Shown: piece after piece, positions 33,777-45,170 of the stretch
Numbering within the stretch: position 1 is the stretch's first letter
How the letters are laid out: every line of letters starts with the position of its first letter
NCBI GenBank assembly: GCA_030762895.1
Contig: CM061068.1
Location: 81,723,840 to 81,787,839, forward strand
Direction: 5' to 3'
Source of the DNA: Sophora flavescens
Lineage: Eukaryota; Streptophyta; Magnoliopsida; Fabales; Fabaceae
DNA: 64,000 bases
Position numbers and translations under genes: made by a program
Notes under the pieces: model-generated
Told to the model about the DNA's origin: nothing
Seen by the model: only the letters and a program-made list of their open reading frames with translations
Databases searched by the model: none

Positions 33777-36700
33777 ATGTATATTCCGGAGAATCGGAAA
33801 TGGATGTATCGTAGGTTGGATCGGAATAAACGTCTTAGGTAAGAGTATAGAGTTGGAGTGGGTGAGTTTATAGAGTTTGTTGTTATCCAGGAGAGATTTA
33901 TACGGTTGGACGGTGATCAATTGAGGTGTCCTTGCAAAAGATGCAAGTGTCAATCTTTCAAAAGCGTGGATGGAGTTGTAGCCGATCTTTATGAGAAGGG
34001 CTTCATGCCTGATTACTATTGGTGGAGTAACCATGGTGAGACGTTGCCTGATTTAAACCCGATTGTGGTTGAAGGTTCGTACTATGGAAGTCGTGACCGG
34101 AGGGAAGAATTGAATCCATACGAGCAGATGATAATGGATCATACTAGACCATCGGTTGGTGTTGTACTAGAAGAAGATGGGGGAGAAGATGGTGGAATGG
34201 GTTCCCAATGCATAGAGGAGAATCCGAATCCCGAAGCTCAAAGATTCTATGATATGCTGAGTGTTGCACGATCTCCATTGTGGGAAGGATGTCGGGAGTA
34301 CACGGAGTTGTCGATGTGCATGGAATGGTTGAGTATCAAATATGACTACAATATGCAAGAAGGCTGTTTTAATCGCCTCACCAGGTCAGTGTCCAAGGCG
34401 TTGCCAGAAGACAATCGGATGCCTACTAGTTTTTATCATGCTAAGAAGTCTGTGGAAAATTTGGGTCTGGGGTGTTTGAAAATTGATTGTTGCCCGAATG
34501 GATGTATGTTGTACTATAAGGATGATTCAGCGGAAAGCATAACATGTTGTCGATTTTGTGGTGCGGATCGGTATAAGACAACCACTAGGATGGGCATTGA
34601 GAAGAAGAGGTCGCTAAAAAAGATGTGGTACTTTCCGCTCGTGCCAAGACTTACAAGATTGTACTCTTCGATGGCCACTACAGCTCACATGAGGTGGCAT
34701 AGTGAGCATGAGAGGGAGCAAGATATCTTGTGTCATCCATCTGATGGAGAAGCTTGGAAGCATTTTGATAGGGTTCATATGACATTTTCGCAGGACCCTT
34801 GCAATGTCCGATTGGGGTTATCTACTGATGGATTTAATCCTTTTGGGCAGTCTGGAAAAGCATACTCTTGTTGGCCGGTTATCCTGACTCTGTACAATCT
34901 TCCGCCGGGGATGTGCATGAAGCGGGAGTTTATGTTCCTAACAGTCATAATTCCAGTTCCGTCTAATCCAAAAGGTAAGATTGATGTGTACTTGCAGCCG
35001 CTGATAGATGAGTTGACAATGTTGTGGAATGATGGTGTGTTGACATATGACGTATCTTTGAGGCAGAATTTCATCATGAAAGCAGCTTTAATGTGGACGA
35101 TCAATGACTTTCCTGCTTATGGGATGATGTCGGGTTGGATGACCGCGGGGAAGCTTGGATGCCCAATATGTATGGAGCGATCGAAGGCATTCACGCTTAA
35201 AAACAGTCGAAAGATCTCATATTTTGATTGTCATCGTAAATTCCTTCCAGAAGATCATCCTTATAGGCGGAACATGGAATGAAGAGTCATGATTGCCACG
35301 TGTTCATGCAACGGTTGCTTCCAATTGCGTTTGACGCATTACCGAAGCAAATTTGGAACCCACTTGTTGAGCTTAGACACTTTTTCAGGGAGCTTACATC
35401 GACAACACTAAATGTGAATCAATTAAAGGATATGGAAGTCAAGATACCCGTTTTGTTATGTAAGCTGGAGCAAATCTTCCCGCCGAGTTTCTTTGATTCC
35501 ATGGAACACCTGCCAGTTCATCTACCGTACGAAGCAAGAGTTGGTGGCCCAGTCCAATACCGCTGGATGTATCCATTTGAGAGGTAAACAACATCAACTA
35601 TTTTACTTAATACATATGAAATTCACGAACACGAGAGAGTAGTTTAGCTTTCCCTAAAACTAGTAATTATTTGTATGTATCCCTCTGTAATAGGTTCCTG
35701 CACTCCCTTAAACACAAAGTCAAGAACAAGGCACGAGTGGAGGGTTCCATTTGTGAAGCATAGTTAGTAGAGGAGACTTCCACTTTTGCCTCTTATTTCT
35801 ATCCGGACGAAGTTAACACGAGAAGGACAAGGATGCCTACAAACGTTGATTCAGGCGAAGGAAGTTCAACTAGTTCTCCTATATCAATATTCAACTATCC
35901 GGGCAGATTTAGTGGCAAATCAAAAGGATATTTCTTGGAGCAGCGTGACATTAATGCTGCTCATCTGTATATCCTTCAAAATTGTGAAGAGGTCGCGCCA
36001 TATTTAGAGTAAGTTTCTACAATGTCTTTTATAAGTTCAATTGACATTTATGATTATTAATCGTCCTGCTGTTAATCTCCCATATGTAGGATGTACGGCA
36101 ATTTTCTAAGGGATCTCCAACCTGACATTTCAAACGATCAGGTTGATCGAGAAATTACTTCTCACTTTGCTACGTGGTTCAGTAAATATGTAGGTTAAGC
36201 ACCTTCATTTGTTGAAATACATTTTATATCCTTAAATATATAGCATGTATAAGAATAATATAATATTTGATTTTTTAGGTACTAGATCCAGAAAACAATG
36301 TTCAAAATCCATTGTTGACAAATTTGGCATGGGGTCTTAACAGATGGGTTACATCATGGAATACTTATATTGTAAATGGATATAAATTTAACACAAAAAC
36401 ATGGAATGAAGGAATGCAGACGTGCAACTATGGTGTTTGTGTGCGAACCACTGATGGCAATGTAGAGGATGATTTCTATGGGGTTCTAACTGACATCCTT
36501 GAACTCGATTATACCGGTTTCCCCGTGATGAAGTTAGTTATCTTCAAGTGTGATTGGTTTGATCCTACTCTTGACGTAGGGACAAAAATAGATAAAAATT
36601 ATGGTATTGTTCAAGTTAGGCTGTCTCGAAGGTATAATAAGGCGTACGACCCATTCATTTTTTTTTCACAACAGTGAAAGCAGGTTTATTACTCGCCATA

Positions 36701-37010
36701 TCCCGAAGGACATCATGGCTGGTTGGGTGTTATTAAGATAAAGGCTCGCAGTATAATTACTGATAATATAATCAACCAGCCTGAAAAAGATGCTCCGTAC
36801 CAAGATGATGAGTTTTCAAGACCCCACGTACCGTTGCAAATTACGCCGGACATTATTGTTAATTCTCTGGCGGACATTTCCGGAAATGGGGAAGAAGTTG
36901 AAAGAGAGTTAATGGATCAATCCGAGTTGGACGCATCTAGCGAAGGTACATTCCGATCAAGTGATACTGATGAGAGTGAGGGTGAATTTAGTGACGGAGA
37001 TTCTACTTAG
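33777..37010 (+). pseudogene. CACTA3 transposase (TNPD type), internally deleted
   Basis: ATG 33777 (MYIPENRKWMYRR..) starts a Transpos_assoc domain (CPCKRCKCQ, WWSNHGE). Transposase_21 follows (CPNGCMLYYKDD, CRFCGADRYK, STDGFNPFGQ) and breaks off at HPYRRNME, about 35278. The next codons are already the DUF4218 start (GMKSHDCHVFMQRLLPIAF), so the C-terminal part of Transposase_21 is deleted. Introns of plant type follow (35584-35693, about 36007-36090, about 36193-36278). DUF4216 is at 36460-36680, and an acidic tail ends at 37010. In-frame stops lie at 33840, 35760 and 36675. It is inactive. Confidence 0.92.
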
Positions 37011-37120
37011 GTAATTTATTTATGTCATAATTCATTGTGTAAATGTCATTCTACTTATTAGGTAATTTATTTTTGTATTATTTACACTGTTGTGTAATCA
37101 TCTTTTCATTTTTTCCACGG

Positions 37121-38850
37121 ATGGCAGATTCCTCTAGAGGTAGGGGTCGTCGTGGAGGTCGTGCTGCGAGAGTCCCTTCCCCGGCCGACCCACAGCCTTC
37201 AGATCGAGACCACCCTACCAGAACCTCTGTGGATGGGACACCTCACGGTGATGGAGTTGCACCCCCCACCCAGTCTCATGTGGTCGGGACACAGGCTGCA
37301 CCCTCATCATCCACACCTACGACGACAGGACCATCATCATCATCAGGACAGAAGAGTCGTGGTCCATCCGACAAGAGGATTCTTCTTATCCCCAGGGGGG
37401 ATAACGAGTATGCTAATTTAATATTTTAATATATATAAAGTATCGTTAATTTCTATTTACTTGTTTTTTTAATTTATATAGTAGCCATTTATTAATGCTC
37501 TAATTTTGCTGTAGCTTTCTGCCCACGAAGGGCCCTTCTGATTCGATATCGAAGATCCTGCGACGCAAGTTTGATGGTCCATGGCCTACATGGAAGGCCA
37601 TCCCACTGGGCCATAGGGATCAGTTGTTTCTAGAGTTTAAGGTAACAATTTATTAAGTTATTTAAATTAAATTTACATTATATATATGTACACATGAATT
37701 TCCTAACAACTGTAAGTTGCTGAAAGAGTATAGGTGGGACTTAACTTTAGAGGCTCTCGTCAGGGACATATTTGAGCATAAAGGCTCACTGGGTGGATCC
37801 TGAGATCAGGAGGCAGCTGGACCAGTACTGGGCTACTGAGAAGTTCCAGGAGATCCAGGCCACAGCTCGACGTAAACGAGCTTCTGATGGTGGCACATGT
37901 GCTTGGACCGGTGGGTCTAAATCAGCCGCCGCCCACTACGACGAGCTGGTAATACATTAAACTTTTGACTTAATATACTATTTAATTAATTAGTTTTCAT
38001 TTTTAATTATTCTTATGAATTTAATATTATATTTTTCTGTGCAGAAAGCACAGAAACAGCGGGCCCCGACTGCTATGGAGTTGGTGGAGAGGACGAAGAA
38101 GTTGAAGTCGGGGACATGGGTCAACGACAAGGCCCGTAACTATGCTGTAAGCAAAAAAATAATTTAGTGTTTACTTGTAATTTATTATAAATGATTTGTT
38201 AATATTAGATATAATTTTAACTAAATCTCTTCAACTATACTTTGTAGGTGGGCTTCAACGAGAAGAAGGATGATGCCATATCACATGCCTCACAGTCACA
38301 AGATGAGGCTTTGACTGGTGATGGGCCCTGCTCTCCTGTCTCCGTCGACGATAATGCCATTTATTTGGAGGTCGTCGGGGGCAGGAACAAGAAGGGGCAC
38401 GTGTATGGCCTTGGACATCTGGGAGGCGAGTTTATCGCTTCATCGTCCGGCACGCCTGCTCCTTTCTGCGCCGATACCGTCCCTCAGGAGCAGTTCCACC
38501 AAATGCAGGACACCATCACGCAGCTGAACGCGGAGCTTCGGGAGAAGAGCGAGAGAGAGCAGCAGATGGCGAACAGTTACACGATTGACTCGAGCACACC
38601 AAAGAATCGATGCAGGAAAGCATCAGCGGGCGGCATCATCTGCGGGCTGGTGTTGGAGCAGATGAGGATCCAGACTCGATTGCTCGAGATGATGCTCGAC
38701 GGTTGTGCCGCTGCTTGCCGCTCCTCCGGTTCCGCCGCCCGCCATCGATGTCTCTCGCGCAGAGGACGATCAGCTAGCAGACGTCGATGGTACGGACGCT
38801 GAGGATGATTGGATTCCTCCATCTCCCCCTCATCATGACCGATTTTTCCC
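37121..38850 (+). pseudogene. CACTA3 second gene, Transposase_24 (Ptta/En/Spm) type
   Basis: ATG 37121 opens an Arg/Gly- then Ser/Thr/Pro-rich N-terminus (MADSSRGRGRRGGRAARVPS). After an intron, 37515-37640 gives ILRRKFDGPWPTWKAIPLG. Later exons (about 37715-37948, 38045-38145, 38248-38850) give IRRQLDQYWATEKFQEIQ, SGTWVNDKARNYA and a coiled-coil stretch (QEQFHQMQDTITQLNAELRE). This is the plant Transposase_24 family, the TNPA-like DNA-binding partner. One-base frame changes near 37785 and near 38690 probably inactivate it, the latter moving the acidic C-terminus (AEDDQLADVDGTDAEDDW) to another frame. Splice sites look good. Confidence 0.85.
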
Positions 38851-39039
38851 CCATTTTTTTGACTTTAAACGATTCTTGTACGACATTTTGGATTATTCTT
38901 TTTATATATATTTATTATTTTTTATGATTGTATATTTCATAAGTAATTTGGTGTGTTTTATTAGTCATTTTTCTAACGTTTAAAGAAAATCAGAAAAAAA
39001 ATTTATTTTTAAAATTTTAAAAAAATTAATAATAACCAG

Positions 39040-39430
39040 TTTAGTGACCGAATTAGAAACCAATAATTCGGTCGCTAAACTTTATTTAACATTTACAGAT
39101 GAGGTATAGCGACCGAAAATCCGTCGCTAATATAGGTTAACAGTAACCAAAATTAGCGACCGAACTAGCAACCAATTATCGGTCGCTAGAAATGGTTACC
39201 CAAAAAATGCGACCAACCTAAAAGTGACCGTTTATTATTATTTAGCGACGGAAAATTCGGTCGCCAATTAGCGACCGAAATATTATTTTGGTCGCTAAAC
39301 CCTTAGCGACCAGGTATTCAGCCACCACCCTTAATCGGTCGCTAAATCGATCGCTAAATTAAATAGCAACCGATTTACACTGTTTAGCGACCGAATATTA
39401 CGGTCGCTAAACAGTTGTTTTTTTGTAGTG
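39040..39430. repeat. CACTA3 right subterminal repeats and terminus
   Basis: Dense inverted copies of TTAGCGACCGAA and TTCGGTCGCTAA run up to the terminal GTAGTG at 39430. Confidence 0.88.
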
Positions 39431-39536
39431 AAAGCTATAAATTTAAATGATACTTTAAGTAGTGCATGGAAAAAAAACGTTATAAGTTAGTGAAAAAACG
39501 TTATAAGCTAGTTTTAAAAATGGTTACCGAACGAGG

Positions 39537-39975
39537 CTACTTCTCATTGAACTTCTTCTCTGGCGGTTTCTTGTTAACTTCAGAGGAAGAATTTTTCTTA
39601 GAAATCCCCATATCTTTTTCTGCCACACTTTCTTCTTTTGTACTTGGTTGTCCCTTGTAGCGACGAATCTGCGATTCAAGATTATGTATTAATGCATAGC
39701 AACCTCCAACAGGGTCAATGACACGAAATTTAGGTTGGAAGGTGATTGTGTTCATGGCTATATCCCCTTGAACATGTTTAAGGGGGTTTGATCAAGTTGT
39801 TGATTTTGTCAATCCTGAATAAATTATGGGCATCGACGAATCTTTTTTGGTGATAACGAGGACAATATGGTGTGAAAATGCAATAGTTAGGACCACACTT
39901 CCTTCTTTGTACTTACATGCAACACAAGCTTGATGTGCATTATCATTCCTTGAGATGTTGTTGTTCATGCCTTCG
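39537..39975 (-). pseudogene. LBD fragment, unit 6 minus arm
   Basis: The 3' half is open for 72 codons (39537-39755): MNTITFQPKFRVIDPVGGCY, then ALIHNLESQIRRYKGQPS, a LOB-domain end with the conserved Asp-Pro and Gly-Gly-Cys, and a polar tail. The 5' half is in another frame (39792-40100, QACVACKYKEGS..) because of the shared one-base loss. Of all minus arms this gives the clearest LOB C-terminal half. Confidence 0.85.
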
Positions 39976-40086
39976 TGAAAATACCATTTTGCGTCTCCGT
40001 GGGCGAAGCATATACAGTACAAAAAGGAGATAAATAATCTACATCTGCTTCGTCCGCAGAGATGTAGATGGTATCTCCATGAAGGC

Positions 40087-40430
40087 ATGAACATCAACAC
40101 CTCAAGGAATTGTGATGCGCATCAAGCTTGTGGTGCATACAAATATCAAAGAAGGAAGTGTGATCCTAACTGCATTTTCACACTACACTTTCCTCACGAT
40201 CCCCAAAAACAATTTGTCAAAGCCTATAAATTATTCGGGGTTGGCAAATTCAACAACTTGATCAAACCCTTTAACCTTGTTCATAGGGATAAAGCCATGA
40301 ACACCATCATCTTCAACAACTTGAAGCATTGGATCAATCTTTTGGAGGTTGTAGAAGCCACTATGAAGTTTTTCCATTACCTAGTGTTGGATATTTTGAT
40401 GTATTTCAAAAATATAAAAAAGGGTGTAAT
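40087..40430 (+). pseudogene. LBD fragment, unit 6 plus arm
   Basis: ATG 40087 opens 126 codons: RNCDAHQACGAYKYQRRKC, with the second C-block Cys changed to Tyr as in unit 2, then FPHDPQKQFVKAYKLFGVG and KFNNLIKPFNLV. The end after MNTIIF is in the wrong register (FGGC lies one base off at about 40345). It is long but cannot fold a complete LOB domain. Confidence 0.83.
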
Positions 40431-40784
40431 TCTGAGTTTATTTTTGACTTGGTCTTATTGGTTTTGAAACGATTAGAATATGATTTGATTTTATCTTATC
40501 ATATTATATCTTACCTAAATCTTATATTATCTTATCTAACAAAATCGGTTACTATTTTTAAACTTTAAATAAGTCTTTAACTTGGAGAGTTTTTTTTTTG
40601 ATGAAAAGCTATTACCTTCCTTCCAAAATGAACAACCTTGTAAAGATTAATTACCTTACAAAAAATTTTCATCCCTATAAAATCTAACTCCTATCAGTTG
40701 TTCAAAACATAGCTACCCGTTAAAGAAAAAATTATCACACTATATCATTTAAGATCATGTTTTATAAAATGGATGCTCAACATC

Positions 40785-41130
40785 AACATCTCAAGGAACA
40801 GTGATGCACATTAAGCTTGTGCTGCATGCAAATACCAGAGAAGGAAGTGTGATACTAACTGCAATTTTGCACTATACTTTCCTTACGATCGTAAAAAACA
40901 TTTTGTCAACGCCCATAAATTATTCGGGTTGGCAAAGTCAACAACTTGATCATACCCTTTAACCTTGTTCAAAGGGATATAGCCATGAACACCATCATCT
41001 TCAACAACTTGAAGCATTGGATCGTTCTTTTGGCGGCTGTAGAAGCCATTTTGAAGTTTTCCCACTACCCGTTGTTGGATATTTTGATGTATTTCAACAA
41101 AAAAAAACATGGGTGTAATTTTGAGTTATT
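40785..41130 (+). pseudogene. Extra LBD plus arm in unit 6
   Basis: This is the counterpart of 21954-22300, with the same abrupt start after AAAATGGATGCT and the same divergence from the paired plus arm. Its presence in both units supports duplication of the whole block. Confidence 0.75.
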
Positions 41131-42419
41131 TTTTACGGGATCTTATCGATTTTGAAACGATTAGGATATGATTTGATTTTATCTTATCATATCATATCAT
41201 ATCATATCTAAATCTTATATTATCTTATCTAACAAAATTGGTTAGCATTTTTAAACTTTAAACAAGTCTTTAACTTAGAGATTTTTTTTTTTTGGAAAAA
41301 CGATTACTTTCCTTCCAAAAAGAACAACCATCTTAAGATTGATTACCTTCCAAAAAATTTCCATCCCTACAAAATCTAGCTCCTATCAGTTCTCCAAAAC
41401 AGAGCAACCCGTAACGGAAAAATTTATCGGACGATTTTATTTAAGATTATGTATAATAAAATGGATGTTGCCTTGTTCCTCTTTGATATATTTTACATAG
41501 TTAATTATATATAGAATGAGAGTTGTGTTAACAAATCTAAAATGGCATGACTATTGACAAAGGCAAATTCTAACAAACTTAATTAATTACAAAACTAAGA
41601 AGAAAATCTCAAATTTTAATATGATATTTAACAACTCCTATTTGTAAAATGGATACATTAATTATTGCAAATGCAAAATTTCGTGAAAAACTAAAAGTCT
41701 CTGCATATCTAATGACTTGTTGTTCCTCCAAACGAGCAAGTGCCAAAATTTTCCAATCATTTGCAAGTAATGCTGACATGAACGTAGTACGATCCACCAC
41801 GGTACTAGGTATAGTGTTCATAGCATTATAAGAAACCAAAATAACTGACATACACAAGACTAATTATAACACCTTGGTCGTGAAGGCCTAAAAATAACAT
41901 TGGTAAGATTTTAGGTAGTTGAACTTACTTTCCTTCTCTATGCTTTGGGCTAGGGCCTACACAAGTGAGATAATGTCCCTCCCTATGCACCATTTAAAAA
42001 AAATATGTTGCAACACCTTGAAGCAAATCGTAGACGTCTTGAACAAAAATATTTTGGTTCTTTTATGTAAAAACTAGCGAATAGCGGATAAGCTACCTGA
42101 CAGTGGATGAGCTTACCGCGAATAGCGGATAGTTGATATGTTAATATATTTTATTTGAAGTAATTGGTAAAACATATATTGTAAATAAAACATATATTGC
42201 CAACTGGATTAGTGTAAATTAGTTTGACTTTTCAACTTAGTTTGTAGTCAAACATGTATTTAAGTAGTATTTACCATTAAAATACAGCGAAGCAAATACT
42301 GATTACCAATTAATTATTGGAGAAGGAATTTAAATTTGAAAACTTCATATGTTTTGTTTATTTTTTTGTTTTGTTTTTTGGGTTAATTTTTTTTCCTGGA
42401 GATAATCTCAAGTGGTACT

Positions 42420-43386
42420 GATAGGACCTTTGTTCATTTGGGTGGTAATACAGTGGCGGCAACGGAGACTGGAGCAAGGCGGCTACAACGAATATTTTTT
42501 TTTTTATGATCGTTTCCACCAACTTGCCGGCGCCTCCATCATCTCCACCTCACCACCCCCACCCTCACCCCTACACCACCATCAACATTGCTTTCACGGT
42601 TGTGAGATTTGATACCCAGATTTGGCAAACCCAGATCTGAAAAAAAAAAAAAGATCTGAAAAAACATAGAGAGATGAAGAGCCAATAAAACCCAGATCGT
42701 AAAAGGAGTGGTATTTAAGAGGCAGTGAGATCTTGGTGCATGTAGAGGAATCTGACGGTGGCAGCTCGGCGAAAATGGAGTTCCAGGGTGAAGCTGACAG
42801 ACGGTGAAGCTACCACCGTGGTTTTGGACACGAGGAGGAGGTGGGAACTAGTTTGGCAGTTGTACAGATCCTTTAGAAAGTGGAAGGCGGAGCCACCGAC
42901 GACGCCCATGCCCAATGTGCCATCGACGCCCATACCCAATGTGCCACCAACGCGCTCATGCCTAACGTGCCACCGTCAGCGCCCATACCCAAAGCAGAAG
43001 GTTGGAGGAGCTATATAGGCTCTTGGGATTCAGACCTGGCAGTTTCGGAGCCGGCAACGCACACGATGATGCCACTACTACTGCTGTTATGCCGATGCTA
43101 ATGATGCCATAGATGACGATGACATTAGCCCACCTCCCCTCACTCCCTCCTCACCTAGATTAGGTTTTCTATTGGGTGTAATACATTACTATTGGATTAC
43201 ATTTGTACTGGTTGGATTTTAATTATATATTTTCTTTGAATTTTATTTTATTTTATTTTAAGCAGCTAAGGTTTTAGCAACCACTGACTGGTGGTCGCTA
43301 ATTCGGTTGCTAACATATTTAGCGGCCGAAAATCATTAAATAGAGATCGATTTCGTCGGCCGCTAAAAGTCTTTTTTCTTGTAGTG
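42420..43386 (+). mobile_element. CACTA 3' remnant, duplicate copy
   Basis: This is the copy of 23590-24556, ending in TTTTTTCTTGTAGTG at 43386. One frame (42758-43018) stays open for 86 codons with a PNVPSTPIPNVPPT repeat. I do not consider it a proven gene. Confidence 0.65.
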
Positions 43387-43426
43387 ATACACAAAATTAA
43401 TATACCAATTTTAGCACATAGCCACC

Positions 43427-44436
43427 TGATAATCCGCTGCCTTATCTAGTTTTATAGCTGGAAATGTCATGATTTGTGTGCCAATTGTTCGAGTTTAATT
43501 TCGTTTTTACCCGAATCTGGCTTTAATTGTCCTTGAGCAACGATTTGAGTGTTTTTAGTAATTTTTTAGGAATTTTGATAGTTTTTGAGTCAAATAAAAC
43601 ATCTAATGCTATTTTAAGTTTTAGGTTAGAAGTGAGCTGGAAGAAACTAGGAAAAATGTAAGAAAACAAACTGGAATGCAAAGTTTTCGTGTCTCGAACT
43701 ACGATCCAGAAGGAAGAAATGAAGAATTTTGCATGCTCTATGGGGAGCCCCGCGAGCTAGCGAGGGCAATTCTGAAGCACCTCTGGGGCGCCCCGGGAAC
43801 AATGATTTTCCCCACGAAGCAGAAAGGAGAAAATTGAAGACCCCCTGTATCGCCCCGCGAGAATTGCTGAATCAGAATGGGTTATATTTAGTTGGTCGCC
43901 CTGCGAACATCTGCTCACCCCGCGAGCACGCGTAATTGAAGAATTGTATTTATGACTTGTTTTTTTATCCAAATCGTACCATAATCCTAGTTTTTTGAGA
44001 GATGTGTCTTGCTTAGTGTTTTATGAGTTTTGTTGATGCATTCTTTTGGATTATTGATGATGGTGTACGCTATGAGGAACTAATCCTCTTTTCTAAGGAA
44101 TTGACGTAGCCACTCATGACGGCATAGTGGTTTGATATGTTTTCTATTCCCTTCTCTTAATTCTTGCTTCTTAATTCTGATTTATATTGCGTTAATCAAA
44201 AGAGCTCGTGATTAACTAGCCAAGTGTGATGAGCACGACAAGAGATTCATGCTTTAGGGTTTGAATTAAGAACACAAGTTGAGTATTGATAGGAAATATA
44301 ATAGGAAATATACTCTATCTCCTTTAAATTGGTCAAACTTGGTTACTATCTTTGAATTTAGGTAAATTGGTCACCTAATCTCTGTGTTCGATACTCGGTT
44401 TCTTACCGTTTTAATTATTATTTGCTTCGATCCGGT
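43427..44436 (+). mobile_element. Athila-type LTR fragment, duplicate copy
   Basis: This is the copy of 24597-25608, starting TGATAATCCGCTGC. Beyond GATCCGGTATAC it continues with TTGCCGGAGCCCATCACC, which may be the original LTR end missing from the other copy. Confidence 0.72.
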
Positions 44437-44478
44437 ATACTTGCCGGAGCCCATCACCACCCCCCGGACCACTCCACA

Positions 44479-44620
44479 ATGAGTTCCCAAAACATAAGTA
44501 TTCAGAAGGTTCTTACCCCTTCAGCAAGGCCACCCTTTTAGGGCAGGAACTCCATACCTCCAACCTCTGGGACTCCATTGCCCACTATACAAATGGGCAG
44601 TCTTCAATCCTCCCTGTATC
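44479..44620 (+). pseudogene. Decayed paralogue of the 42-codon ORF at 48244
   Basis: ATG 44479 reads MSSQNISIQKVLTPSARPPF, then a TAG. After a short insert the phrase IPPTSGTPLPT follows in another frame. The match to 48244-48372 is close in sequence and order. Downstream similarity fades after about 44600. Confidence 0.6.
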
Positions 44621-45170
44621 CATCCCAAGCTTGTTATATTAAAATGTGACGAGATTAAAGATTTGCAATCGAAGAGACAAGTACATAAACCATTGTTAAA
44701 CAAGTTGGGAAAAAAAAGAACCTTTTTTTAACAAATTTAGATGAGAAATGTACCTCTATCACCCGCCATCCTCTCTATTCCTTCAGTTTGTCCAAAAACA
44801 TCAAAAAATAATTATATAAGTTGAGAAACATAATTAAAAGATAGTTTTTATAGTTTGTCCAAGACCAACTTAATAATCAAACATAATCAAACCTTTATAT
44901 TTCATAAAACTTAATTAGATATTCACAATTTTTTGATTAATTAATTACTTCTTTTTGTTATTGTTATTAAAGGTATTATTATTTCAAAAATGAAATTTTG
45001 ACAACTAAATTGGACAACGATATATAGAACACGTACATTTGAGAAATATTTTGACCAATGAGTTAAAGTAAAGAGATTAAGTAAAATATCATTTTAAATG
45101 ATACACCGCATATCTATACGGTGTTTGACAATATTTTGTTGTCCAAATATAAGAACTCATTATTTTTTAG

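Larger units (their letters stand above)
30788..39430 (+). mobile_element. CACTA3, En/Spm-type transposon, 8.6 kb, TSD AAA
   Basis: The left end is CACTACAAAAAAAGG and the right end TTTTTTTGTAGTG. The flanks are AAA on both sides (30785-30787 and 39431-39433), and the interrupted phrase AAAGCTATAAATTTAAA continues the unit. The subterminal motif is TAGCGACCGAAA / TTTCGGTCGCTA. It carries two genes on the plus strand: a deleted TNPD-type transposase and a Transposase_24-type gene. Confidence 0.95.
2152..44436. repeat. Tandem array of six units built on head-to-head LBD pseudogene pairs
   Basis: The same block order recurs six times: a minus-strand LBD fragment, a short spacer, a plus-strand LBD fragment, then an AT-rich body ending just before the next minus arm. 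Unit starts are near 2152, 3955, 12720, 20706, 28505 and 39537. After subtracting the inserted CACTA elements, units 2, 3 and 5 are about 2.4-2.5 kb. Unit 1 is shorter because its plus arm is truncated. Units 4 and 6 are longer because of an extra arm and later insertions. The landmark word near each minus-arm end is CTTCTTCTCTGGCGG or a close variant. Confidence 0.85.
39431..44436. repeat. Segmental duplicate of about 20580-25608
   Basis: The block is collinear and close to identical by eye with 20580-25608: the minus arm, plus arm, extra plus arm, partial body, CACTA remnant and Athila LTR all follow in the same order and spacing. Differences are scattered substitutions and small indels. 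The copies part at GATCCGGTATAC. Confidence 0.9.

Noticed and set aside
37152..37421. Second open frame over the Transposase_24 N-terminus
   Set aside because: It is a shadow of the 37121 frame, His/Pro-rich by codon shift.
40310..40430. Apparent new C-terminal domain NNLKHWINLLEVVEATMK in LBD plus arms
   Set aside because: The DNA matches the LOB domain in the next frame (FGGC), so this is a frameshift product.
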